From assembly GCF_036417845.1 (NCBI RefSeq), contig NC_089980.1:50838501-50902500 (forward strand): a stretch of 64,000 nt of DNA. The letters run 5' to 3'. Below are positions 1 to 12,350 of this stretch, one piece after another. How positions within the stretch are numbered: the stretch's first letter is position 1; every line of letters starts with the position of its first letter. The DNA is from Apteryx mantelli. Taxonomy: Eukaryota > Chordata > Aves > Apterygiformes > Apterygidae. Both the position numbers and the translations under genes were made by a program. The notes under the pieces are model-generated. The model made no database searches, had not been told where the DNA came from, and worked only from the letters and a program-made list of their open reading frames with translations.

Positions 1-2509
1 GCCTTAAATTTAGTCTTGACTTCCTGCATTTCCTGGCTATCTCACCTATTGAGGGACTAGGTGATTACCTCATTTGGTGATTCAGGAAAAACTCTGAAAG
101 AAGATTCTAGCAGTAAGTTCCACAGCTCCCATGTCAGGCTCCTTCCAACACTGTTTCTGAAACACTTCATTTACCAAACACACAGACCTACACACATGCT
201 CTGTACTGCTGAAACAGCCTCAGGTGAGGCAGGGAAGGGGAATAGCTGAAAGTGAACGAGTGCACATTTTGGAAAACAAAAGGATAAAGATGAAAGAAAG
301 TTATATATGGCAACAAGGATAAAGATGAAAGAAAGTTATATATGGCAATGGAGTGATGCTCTCAATTATGAAAAGTGCAACGAGACAGTGTTTCAAGAAA
401 TCCTTCAAAGGCTTTTATCACGAGGTAGGACTGAGGAGAATGAGGCTGAATGACTGAAACACAATTACAGGAAAAATCAATCCCAAAAGGGTGTGCACAG
501 CTGAAACCATACAACTTGACTGCTGTTGGCGATTATTTTCTTGATGCAGCAGTCTACTATTTGGTAGTTAAATCAAATACTTCCTTAATAAGTAACCACC
601 TCTTAGCTTTCCTCATACAGAGATACAGAAACTATATTTTCCTCCACCTTTTCTATGTAATTAGAGCTATTGCTTAAACTGTAATATTAGGAAAGGTTTG
701 AATAGTTTCTCTGAATGCACTTTGGCAAGGGCAAACTAGGAAAAGCCATGACATGAAGTGATTAGCCAATTTTGTAGCTTAACGGAAAATGGTTTTGAGA
801 ATTACTTTGCCCATCAGTGTATTTATCTATGAATCTCGGCAAAATTTCACTGAAGTAAGAAATAACTAAATCAAGCTTATCTTCAGTGCATTTGTAAGAA
901 GAAGAAAAAGAGTACAACATAACTTGCCTACCCATGGAATGTGAAGGTCAGTAAGTTATTGTTGATAAATGCTTAGGAAGATGTTACAGACAAACTATTC
1001 TGCAAACAGAATCTTTCAGACGGTGTATGTGTATTTCTTTGTTTTGAGTTAAGGCCTACCCTTCCACAATGCTGCTAACAAACTTCTCTTTTTTTGCGAG
1101 ATTAATACTAGGAGGAGTACAGACAGCGGGGAAAGCACCTATGTTCAGGACATTTATGAATAAAATCTTTTGGGCAGGACAGGGTTTTCCTCTACACTTT
1201 TATTTTCTGACCCTTCTGAATAGGCCCATGAGTACTGTTTGTTGTGCTTATGTAGCTATCAAAGAAGCTAATGCTGCTTTGAAGTCTGCAACATAACCTT
1301 CACCATCAATAACTGTTTGAGATTTTTTGAGAAATGTTGAATTTCACAGGACTTTCACCTTAATTTAAACTATTGATTTCCAAGGGAAATTTCATTTTAA
1401 AGAGATGGAATTCTAAGTAAATGCAAACTTACCCTCTGTAAGCAATAAAGATTGGTCCTTCAAAGTTATTTTTGGTTTAGTTCTGGGACTTTAGAGGAAA
1501 CAAAATCAAATTAATAAAAAACATCTACAGCAGGCCAGAATTCAAGGCTGAGACAGATCTAAATGCTCAAAATATAGACTGTCTTTCCAATTAAAGCATC
1601 TGGCCTAATTTCTGTTTTACTAAGTTGAGACAGTGAATAGTTGAACAGCGATTCCAAAAATGCAGTATTTATGAAAGTGAGCTCAGAACAAATTCTGGTG
1701 TTTTGGGGGGTTTCTAAATTGATGCAAATATACTAAATCTAATTAATCTAGCATCTTACATCATGGTTGCTACTGCAGCTGAATACTTCTGCCTACCAGC
1801 AAAAGAGTGAGTGATATAAAAATGTGCTTAGAATCACACTTAACAATACTTTTATTTATATACATATTCACATTTCTTTCATATTCTCAGGAGTGCTCAG
1901 CACCAGTTTTGGCTCCAGAATAAATTGCTGAGAATCTGGTTATTTAATTTTGGTTATTAAGTGTGAGCTAAGCACTTTATAAAGACCTATTTTTACAAAA
2001 TACTGGAAAGAGATGTTTTCTTCACAACTCCTTTATAACATTGCATCAGAAGTTGTGATTGCATTGCAAGAGAAGACAAAGTAAATCTTTAAAAGCTGCA
2101 GATCTTTCCCCTGACTAAAATTTTAATCATTTGCCTGATGTTATGGAACTTTACAAAGGTTTTACCAATGTTAGTGCCTGTCTTTTTCTTCTTAATGTTG
2201 CTTGCTTCACATCTGGGTTTAATCTCTGTTTAAACAAATCAGAATTTATGGAGTTTACAACACAAATTGAGGAGTTTCTTCTCTTATCTCTTTGACTGCA
2301 TAACAAACGAAGTATTTGCTAATAGAGTTGGTGCTCATCTAACACCCTTATTCCCTATGTCTTCTAAAAAATTAAAGACATAAATCCAAAGTCTGAAAAA
2401 TTCCATGTAATAGCTGGCCTGTGTATGTTGTGGATTTTGCAATAAGACATACAAAAATGTTGGCGGATGTTCTACAGGATGGGTGAAGAGGGCTCCCATC
2501 CTAACCTAA
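1..2509. other. No gene recognised
   Basis: AT-rich intergenic sequence. Short open frames on both strands have no splice context or family resemblance. Only the tandem duplication at 281-350 stands out. Confidence 0.6.
281..350 (+). repeat. 35-base tandem duplication
   Basis: Two adjacent, almost perfect copies of a 35-base unit (281-315 and 316-350), each containing AGGATAAAGATGAAAGAAAG and TTATATATGGCAA. Confidence 0.9.
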
Positions 2510-3165
2510 TCACTATTCAAGAGGGATAAATGCAGAATAATTCATTTGTACAGGAATAATCAGCTGTACAAATACAGGATGGAAAACAACTGGTTGGTGG
2601 CATTTCTTCTTAAAAGAGTCCATAGGATAAATTGGATCACAAGTCAAGTGTGAGTCAACACTGCCGTGCTGTTGAGAAAAAAGCAAACACCACATTGGGA
2701 TTTCTAGACAGGACTAGAGACTGCAAGATGTGTGAAATAAGCCTTCTGCTGTACTCAAGAGTGTAGACTCTAGCTGAAATATTGTGCCTTGTTTAGGCAC
2801 TGCACTCCGAAAGAAGAATATGAAATAACTGAGAATTCAGAGTGATGGCAATGAGCAGAGATCTAGAATATGTCCTATGATGAAAGACTGCAAGAATTGG
2901 GGTGGTTTAGTCTTGACAAAAAAGGCTGGAAAAGGTACATGATGGTATTCCTCACAAACAAAAGGCTCTTGCAAATAGAAAGGGAAGAATCTGTTCTTCC
3001 TGTCTGTGCTGGCTGTTACTAGGGATAAAGGGCTTAAATTGCAGCAAGAAAAAGCTAGGAAAACTTTCAATAGAAAAAGGTAGTGAAATGGTGGAATGAC
3101 TTGCCTGGAAAGTTGTGCAGTGTCCATCATGTGGAAGATGAGTCTAAATTAATCCTGCCATAAGG
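2510..3165 (+). mobile_element. Ancient CR1/L3-type LINE remnant
   Basis: Reads like a heavily decayed CR1 3' region in the plus direction. Recognisable pieces include GGATCACAAGTCAAG with GAGTCAACACTG and TGCTGTTGAGAAAAAAGCAAA, then GGGCTTAAATTGCAGCAAG, GGAATGACTTGCCTGG and ATTAATCCTGCC. These match, from memory, the old amniote CR1/L3 consensus. No long open frame remains. Confidence 0.75.
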
Positions 3166-3170
3166 CAAAG

Positions 3171-3268
3171 GATTTATGGATTTATGGAGGTCCTTTGGAT
3201 TTATGGTTTTTTGGATTTATGATTTTTTTGGTCCTATGGATTTATGGAGGATTTATGGAGTTCCTTTC
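3171..3268 (+). repeat. Imperfect minisatellite (GGATTTATGG units)
   Basis: Degenerate repeats of GGATTTATGG/GGATTTATGGAGGTCC, directly after the ancient CR1 remnant. They produce short spurious open frames rich in MDLW/GFMVF. Confidence 0.8.
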
Positions 3269-5324
3269 CAGTCCTGTTTTCCTTTGATTCTATGTTTTCT
3301 ATTAAAACATATTTGTTTCTTAGGTATGAGAACATTTTTCTTGGTACTGAAAGTTCTCAGATTACAGTGCTGAACCACACAGCCTTGTGTAATCACAATA
3401 GAAGGGATGCAGAATTGCATAGCGCATATGGGATCATCTTATATTGTTTTTTTTCTTTGAAGAAAAAGATAAGCACATGAGATCAGTCTAGCACAAGAGA
3501 AGTTTTGTTCTGGGAGAGCTTCTTCAGTACTGACAAGCATCAAACAACCCCCACCATCCTAAGCTGAGACTTCAGTGTTGGTGGTGGAGGGGCTTAGCTG
3601 CTCTAGCCGCGCTGATTCACCCTTTCTGCCTCTGTGTTACCCTTTCTATTTCACTGGCGCAACCATGTGCAGCTATACAAAGAATGAAATCGGGGGACTA
3701 GTCAGTAAAAAAAAAGAAGATATTTTTCACTTGCAACAGTGCCCCAATCTAGTTTCCCACTCAAATACCTTTGCATGTGTGTGTGTGGAGCAGAAGTTCG
3801 TGGAAGGTATGCAAGTGTTCATGACACCATGATCTCAACTCCTTCCATCATGTCCAGCCCCTTTATGCCAAACTGAGGAAACTGCTTTAAAACTGAATGC
3901 CAATGACAACGTGCTGGAGATGACTCACCTATTAGTAAGGAGCTTCCTAGTCCCTTCCCACCTCCCCATACTGTGATTCATCTGAGACATGGAACCTCTT
4001 TGTCTGAATTCTAAACATCTTTAAAAAGAAACACAACTGCAATCAGAATAACATTGGCTGAGATATACTAGACTCTTAATATTCTACCTGACAACAAACA
4101 GGGAGTGAATTAATGAACACTGCAGATTATCTAAACTACTTTCATCACTTCCATCAGAAAAAATGATCTCCATCTCCCCAATCCCCCCAACAAAAAAATC
4201 ATAACCTTCAATCTGGTCTCTGGTTTGCTGTCTGGTTAGTATTTTGACCATGTTATATATCATAACATTTTTTACCACTTTTCTATTTCTATCCCAAAGG
4301 GGGTTTTCATCCTCTATTACTTGTCATAAAGTAGAGCCACTGTGAGTCAAGTTTTATTGCTGTGAGTGTTTGCCTGCGGGTGCACTTCCAAGATGTCTAA
4401 AATTTCTTTACAGTCATTAGACTGATAACACATAGGTTAACCAAACCTAGTTTTTCTTTACACGTCACCTACTTGCCATACACAAGAGACAAACAGGCTA
4501 CCTTACTTTTATGCAGTTACTTTTATAAGACTGCTTTCAAAAAGTTTGTATTGATGCAAAGATATGAGTGTGGTTTCAAAACAGCGTGAGATGATTTAAT
4601 GCATGCTGCTACTAAAAGTGTTAATGCTGGAAACTAACCTGGCAAATTGGCCCCATGGCGTGTGAGTGCTGTCACTGTGTGAATGCATGAGGGAAGGAGT
4701 GTGAAAGCAGAGCCTCCTGGGACGGGGGAAAGGTCTTAGATCACTTGGCTGCTCTACAAGTGCATCTTAAGAGTGAGTCAAGTATTATTTCCATATTACA
4801 GAAGCAAAGATGAATTCTAAAGATACAATCTGACTTTCCCAGAGACATATGGCAATTATCACTGGTGGACCGTATTTGGGGTGGCACCCATTTTTGATAT
4901 CAGTTAAGTCACTTAAAAACTCACAGAGAACTAGCTGAAAGCTAATACTGTGACAGTATTTTAAAAGCGTAAATGAGTTAGCATTGTAAAGACAAGCCTT
5001 CCAGCCTGACATCAGTAATGGTAAGGCATATCGAGGACCTGACTAAGAGTTTAAAAGGAGATGAATACTGATGCTAATATGCGCTTATTGAAAATAGATC
5101 TTGTCAAACAAATTCTTCAGTAAGATTACAGTTTAGGGTTAAACAGGTATTGATATTAACATGTAAGACTTCCATTTTATTTCTTAGACGTCTGACTTGG
5201 CATGACACAGTATTTTGACTAAAAAAAGCTAGAAAAATACACTGGCCTATAAGCAAATCTCCATAAACACTTGAAAATAGGGAAATCATCCCTATATTCC
5301 TTAAGTAACTGTGTTTCTAATTCA
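3269..5324. other. No gene recognised
   Basis: Intergenic DNA between two ancient CR1 remnants. Open frames are short, overlap each other and carry no motif. Confidence 0.6.
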
Positions 5325-6090
5325 GTCCTATATGGCCATGTTTCTGGGCCTGTGTTATTAAGCATTTTCATCAATAATCTAGGAGAAAAACAAAAAAAAT
5401 CTTCCCCACCATTAACTTATTAGTGATAAAGCCTGCCTGTGTCCCAAAAAATAGAATAGTGATAAAAACTGAAGGGTAGGCCACTGCTACTGGGTAGTGT
5501 GGATGACTAGGTGAGTACATACAGTGGTCTTAGAAAAGCCACATGCAAAGTTAAACATAGGCTATATTTACAGGAGACAGTACTAGCCCTCATCTTGCAT
5601 AAGAACATAGAAATAATCATGTGTTGGTAGCTGCCATGTGTCACTAGTGGCCAAAAAAAGGCTAATACTATCCTTGGATATGTAAACAGGGAGAAGAATT
5701 TTAATCTTACCTCTGCACCTGGCACTGAGATAACTGCTGCTACATCCAGTCTAATGAGTATAATTCAGGATTAATGTTACAAGTTGGAGAAAATTCAGAG
5801 AATTACCAGGAGAATGATTCAAGCATTGGAAAAAAAATAACCTGTAAGGAGGGAGAGATTCTAGGAACTCAGCTTATTTACCTTTTCTAGGAGATGGATA
5901 ATGGATGGCTTAACCACTCTCTTTAAATCTTTAATGATGGCAGGAAGCATTGATAATGGGTTCTTCAGTTCAGCAGACAAAGGTATGACAAGGTCCAGTA
6001 GGTGAGGGTTAGAACTAAACAAAGCAAGATTAGACATATTGGGAGGTTTTTTTGCTTGGTGAAGGTAACCATCACAAGAACAATCTATTG
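5325..6090 (+). mobile_element. Ancient CR1-type LINE remnant
   Basis: Plus-direction decayed CR1. The stretch around 5346-5385 (GGCCTGTGTTATTAAGCATT, then TTCATCAATAATCTAGGAG) corresponds to the reverse-transcriptase GPVLFN-FINDLE block. Around 5655-5690, AGGCTAATACTATCCTTGGA corresponds to the KANAILG block. Later parts (GTTGGAGAAAATTCAGAGAA) fit the 3' region. Boundaries are approximate. Confidence 0.65.
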
Positions 6091-9000
6091 AAAGTATTAC
6101 CCTCCCACTCCTCAGATACTCTCACATCTGAAAGTTAGAGAAGAAACGAAGGATGTTTTCCCCTCATGTTTCAAGATGACCTTAGGGTCATCCAGAACTG
6201 GGGCATATGTCATTTGTCATTTCTGTTTTCCCATTCCAGCTCCAGAGACTGGGACTGACATGGCATGGAAGAAAACCTATGAATACTGCAAATTTAGATT
6301 GTCCATTTGATAAGCAGGCTTCTGTTTACAGGGTCGGACAGACAAATTCAGGGGAGAGGGTTTATGTTTCTCCTACTTAACAGTCTGTCACTACTCAAAT
6401 GTGAAAGGTGGTAAAGGTGTTGTTTTCCACACAAAGAGTAAAACACAGTAGGGAGAATTTCAACCTTAAACAAGTAGACCTGGAAAAAAATAACTTTCCT
6501 CTCTAACAGATCCTCCAGTGAAGCTCTTGTCCTTCCCCTCATGCTGTAAACTCTTTTCAACTACCACTGTAATTTCTCACATATTCACTTTAAAATCTGT
6601 GTTGTCCCTAAGTACAGATTTCCCTCTATAATATTCTTGCTACTTTCACACACATGTCCCTCCTTAGTAGTACTGTATTGCCCCAAATGGAGCACAGAAA
6701 GTTTGGCTCACCAGAAGGGCACAGACATCAGCCTCACTTGCTCTAGCTCCAGCCAGCAGTGAGTCAGCAGAAGCCCTGTCCTCTGAGCCCTAAACTGGGT
6801 GAATTGTCATGTCCCAACTCCTCCCTGCCAGCTTCCTCTTTTCTGAATCTTCCAGATAACAACCAGCTGTCTCTGCCTGCCCACAGGCTGAAACTTTACC
6901 CTACTTACAAAGCAAAGCATTTTCATGGAGCCACAGTAGAAAAGGCAAGTCACTTGTAACCTAGAAATAATAAATGTTTTGTAGCACTGTATTTTTTAAC
7001 CAGAGTCTGTAAGCTCAAAGATGCTGGGAGAATAAAGTTTGCTTTGGTCTACCCTCTATGAGGCATCAGATATCACTATACTGTATTAGCAACAGCTGCT
7101 TTTCCTGGCCTTATTCCACTCTCAAAATGTTCTCTATCTTGAACCATATGTTTAGCATATAGTTATTTTAAAAGTTTCACTAGATAGGCCTGTTAAGATG
7201 AATCATCCCCTGCAGAGGTGTTGTGAGATATAGAGCAGGGTAATAAGAACATTAACTTGGTTACATAGCATAAATAAAATCATATATGCCAGTAGTGCAT
7301 TGCTGTGACAGAAAAAAAGTGACTCAAATTAAAAGAAATGCTAACTGATTTGGAATGAGCTTTCACAGCCTAGATTACCTAAGAAACACGAAAGAGATAT
7401 CTTTAACCTATTACAGCAAGAATTAGGCTGTTTTTTTGCATATTTATTACAGGAGCAGCGTCATATACATCTCCGGATTTAATTGCTGACTTCTACGATA
7501 TTTTGAAATACTGTTGTTTTTCTTCCTGCTCCAATGCCAATTTTGCTGGTGTGGAAGGGAATAATCATAAAACCTTCATCTCAGTCCCTCACTCAAGATA
7601 GATGGCTGGTTCTTCTTAAGACAGCTTATGGAGTTTTAATGTTACCTCCTTAGGATTTTAAAACGTCTCAGATGCAGTTAGCAGTAAGGATGCATTTACA
7701 TGCACTTAACCTTTGGCAGCGCCAGCTTAAATAGGTTTCTATTCTCTTCATGTCTACTGTTCATTCTTGCACTCACTCAGCCCTGTTTACTGTAGAATAT
7801 GTAAATATCCTAGGAGCAGAACTCCAGCCTCTGTTCCTAGGTAAGCCCCATCCAAACCAGCTGGCAAGAGAATCATGCTCCTTTGTATCCAGCTCTTTGT
7901 CCCAAGTCATCTGAAACAGCTTCCTTCATGGTGCTACTGTGCCTTCAGCCACAAGGAAAAGCTCCCCTACACCGACTTCAGGATGGTCTACTTGCTGCTG
8001 ATGAAAGTGCTTTCTGCAAAGGTAGAAGATGTGCATTCTAACCTATAGCTTTTGTGGGGGCTCTAAATATTGATATACCATATATGACAAGTATCCATCT
8101 CCAACTTTACCTGTGAAATCTTGAAAGAGGGGTCATCAGCAATCTTCATGCAGAACTTGGAATTTATGATAGCTCCTCCCATTTCCTGCTTAGCTGATCT
8201 GTCTTCAGCTCTAGGTGCCATCTTCTCCGAACACCTCTGTGAGAGCATGGTTACGCGGTCATTTTTGTCCTGTATAAATCTATAATGCTGCCTAAAGGGG
8301 GAGTCCTATTCACCTTTCCACTCTTGGATAATCATTTCTGGTCCCTTGTAAGAGCACTGACATTTTTTCATTTCCTTGGTATTAGTTTTCAAACAGATCA
8401 TGTCCTCTGGCCTGATTCAAAGGGGTTACTATGTGGGCACTATTGGTAGGATGTGGAAACTGGCATGAAAAAAGCAGTGAGATACTGGAGGGGAGGAGAA
8501 AATCCAAGACCCGTCTTTTTTGGCAGCAGTGCAGTCATCTGCTCAGTTGAAGTGCCCATGCAACAACAGCCTGGGATGCTTAATTCTCCTTATGTAGGAT
8601 AGGGAGCTTAGAATAAAGGCTAACCTAGAGCTCTGGATTAATAAGGTCAGGCATTCACAGCCTGGTAAAGCTGAGGCAACAAAGTCATTTTTCTAGATCC
8701 CACCCTCATATGCCATGCATGCTGTATAGCATTTGGTTAAACATTTACCTGCCTCGTCACGTGATCCAAGAAATGCCACCTTTCCTAAACTTTTGTGAAA
8801 TGTCCAGATGTTATACTATTTGTTCAAAGCAAAAATCTCTTGTGAATATCAAACATGGCACAATTACAAAAACTGAGATTTTGCATGAAAATATAATCAC
8901 TAAGGAAAAAAAAGATATATTTGTTTCTGACTGGAAACAAACTTGCCAGATCCAGCAAATGGGTCTACTTTCAGTGGACCACGCATATACACAAAAAAAG

Positions 9001-12000
9001 ACTAGCTAAATAATCTTAAATATCATTCTTACCATGTTTCTCTAGGATTACTTTGCCTGCAGGTAGTTGTGAGAGATGCTTTCCAAGCCAGAATCTCTGC
9101 TCCAATCAAGCCAGGCTCAAGGCAAGCCTGATGGGCAAAGCCAAGGTAGCTTGGAACGACATTCAAAGTCCCCAGGTGCTGCAGATGCTCAGGTTACAGG
9201 CCAGTCCCTAGATGAAAGCAGAACAGCTGGCTGCTCTAACTGATGTCTGACCTTCCACAGTCCTGAAACACAAACATTTCATCTGTCCTGGGAAAAAAAA
9301 AGAGAATTGTGTTTTTGGGGTTTTTTTTAAGAATAAATCTGTAAGTAATGGATTCTCCTGCAGCACAACTGGAATAGACCTTTCAATGCACAATGCCACA
9401 TCTATTTTTGGAAAAGCAACAAAATGGAGCCAATTGAGTGAGCTCACTGGCTAGTCATTTCTTTGAAATAGTTTATCACATTCATCAAAATATATTGCAT
9501 TACATCGCTTCAGAAGTCATCTTCATTTTCTTTATAATTAAGCTGTAGTATTTTTCTTGATGTTCAGATTTCATTTTCTGTGACTTCAGTGGCATTATAG
9601 GAATCATTGGAAATCAACTCTGCTTTTGCACCTGGGTACTCATGTAGCTGTCCAGGAATGCAGCACTGGAGATAGCTGTTCATATTCATATTTAGAGGTT
9701 GATCCACAGGTACTTAAGAAAATACAGTATATAGAGGACACGTAAGGCTGTTTAAACCTCTCCAACTCCAACACACAGCTACACATTCTCATCTAAAATA
9801 GATATATACAGATATGGGAGACATACGGTTTCCAAATTTTGACTACTAGCATTAAAAAACCCCTACAAAACCAAATCAAGTATTAATGCTGATTGCTAGA
9901 GTGTGCCAGCATTTCACAACACATATAAATGTGGGAGACTGAGCTTTTTTTGTGCTCGTTCTCCTGCAGGCATGGCTGAGGAATGTTCAGACAAGTTTGA
10001 CCATAGCCATATTAGGATAGCATTAGGTACATGTCTCAGTTGCAGAAACAGTTTTATAAGTTATATTCCAGACAATGTAGGCTTAGACATATAAAGTCAC
10101 TGGATGGATGCATTCTTGTGTGTCGTCCATTCATTTAGTATTGTACAGAATAAACATGCATCTTTGGTCTTTTGCTGAAATGCAACTATTTTCCAAGAAC
10201 ATCATTGTTTTATCACCCAAACTTACATACAAACAAAACTGTCCAGGGCAGAAGAGAGTAAAGAGATGCATGTTTCTTCCTGTAGTTAGGTCTAGGTTTG
10301 GGGTGAGTTTTTTTATTTGGTTGGACATCCCACCTGCTTCCTTTTGCACATCTGTTTTATTCTTTTTCCCTCTTTTTAGTTTTTCTTGTGTAGAAACTAA
10401 AATACAACAGGAGAGGCAGTTTCCATCATTTTTTTAGACCTCCTAAAATGTGAGCAATGATGAATTCATTAAGAACTTTGTTCTTGTGAAGCAAAGTTTT
10501 GGGGCTTGTATATACACCCTTTCCCTCTGACTGTATCTGACGTACTGCAGAGAGGTCCCACTGATTGTGCTACAACCAAGTTTCAGCACTGATATAATTG
10601 CCATGGTGCTTTCAGGATTGTTGTCTACTGGTTACAGAGAAAGATTGAGATTCAAGGTACTTGAGTGTATTTTTGACTCTGCCACTGGTCAATGGGAGAA
10701 CTGTAGCTAACCCTTCTAGCCCCAGTGCCTCCATTTCTCTGTTTTTTATAAATGAGGACAGTATTGCTGACTTCTGTTGCTTTGACAGCTGCTCACTGAA
10801 AGCTCTCTATATAAAGGCTAGACTTTGCTGCTGCTCAGCAGTTATCCTCTGTGTGATTGTATGCATCACGGTTAGCCTATTCTGTCCAGCAGGTCAATAC
10901 TCCAAAAGACTTGCATTCTTAGGGAGGTAAGAAAGTACAGTACAATATAACACACGAGGTAAAATGTGATTGTGATCGGGTAACTTTCTCTACCTGGCAC
11001 GTCTGATGATTTCTATGAGTGCTCTGTACAGGGAAGCCCAGCTTGTTTTTCTTCTCTGACCAGGATGTATTTTTACATTCCAGATAAATGGTCTCTTTCT
11101 AGATATCAGGCCTCTAAAAGCATAAACCAAGTAAATGTGAGTAATACAAATACCATAAACTCTTTTCTACATAGGAAGTGAAATGTTCCACAGTTTCAGT
11201 TCAGGAGGGTGTAAGTCTAAAATGTCCTTTTAATCTCTCCCCCCCCTGGTATTTACACCTTAACAGATTCTGCTTGATGATATGCAAATCCACACACACA
11301 AATCTCCTGGGTTAGACAGGAGTTTACTTATACATACAATGGGGTGTTCCCACTGAATTTGTTCTTTACATCTCTAGAAAACAGTGAAAATAGAGCAGGA
11401 GAACAAAGCTGAAAAAACAACTTCAAAACTCAAGATTTCCTAATGAAGATGAATATAAAAAGAAAAATCAGTTTTCTAGTTAAATATAGAAAAAATCAGA
11501 ACAAGAGAAAAGTTAGGGTTCAAAAGTCCCTAAAGCCACATGTCAATTCTGGAAATATTAATAGAATGGGAAGAGGCCCAGATCTTACACAGAATTAATA
11601 ACTATGTTTTTGAGCATAACTCAGACTTCTGTTCAGTGGCCCACACAAAGAGAAAATTCGGTCAAAAGTTGAGACTGAACCATTACCTCATTATTCTTGC
11701 CAGTGTGAACAATGATATGAAAACCCAAATAAAAATAGAATGCTGCCACTTTTAATGTTGGCACAAATTATGTTCAGTTTCAACTCTGCATTCAGGAACT
11801 AGCATCCCATCATCCCAAATGGGCATGAACAATTGCAGAAATAGGTTCAATATATTAAAATCTTCAAGAGATTCTACATACAGTTGTGGGGTTTTTTTGA
11901 ATGAGCCCTAGAAATTAGAGCTCACATCTTTGCCAGATACTAACATTTAATTTTGAAATTGGAAACCATATTTAGCCAGAAAATTTTGCTAAGCCCTTGA

Positions 12001-12079
12001 CCAATCTATTCAAGAAAAGTTTCTTTTAGCAACTATATTGAATTTCCCTTGATGCAGTATCTTCATCACTTCTTTTCAA
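6091..12079. other. No gene recognised
   Basis: About 6 kb of AT-rich intergenic DNA. The longest frames (about 100 residues at 8710-9009 and 10108-10437) lack splice sites, known motifs or a protein-like composition. I looked for exons of genes that flank EXO1 elsewhere (a PLD5 or MAP1LC3C type) and recognised none. Confidence 0.55.
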
Positions 12080-12350
12080 ATCAATAGTTTATACCTTTTC
12101 TTTGCAGCAATATATTTCATAGTTGTAGGCTGTCATCCCATCTTTCCTTATTCTTCTCTAGACTAAACAATGCCAAGTCCTTCCACCCTCCCTCATGCTA
12201 TCTAGACTATTGCTCATTCTTCTTATGCCCTCCTGGATTTTTTCCGGCATGTCCACATTTTTCTTGAAGGAGGGTGTCCAAAACAGTATTCCAAACCTTA
12301 CCACTGTCAAGAAGAATTACTTTGTGCATCTTGTGTACACCATGTGGTAT
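12080..12350 (-). mobile_element. Ancient CR1-type LINE remnant
   Basis: Reverse-oriented decayed CR1. The plus strand shows CTTCTCTAGACTAAACAATG, GCCCTCCTGGATTTTTTCCG, CATGTCCACATTTTTCTTGA, GGTGTCCAAAACAGTATTCC and GAAGAATTACTTTGTGCATC in the order expected for the reverse complement of an old CR1 3' region. The 61-residue open frame within it is not a gene. Confidence 0.7.

Noticed and set aside
10108..10437. 109-residue plus-strand frame with a 72-residue frame opposite
   Set aside because: No splice context, motif or codon-like composition; the length is within chance for a window of this size.
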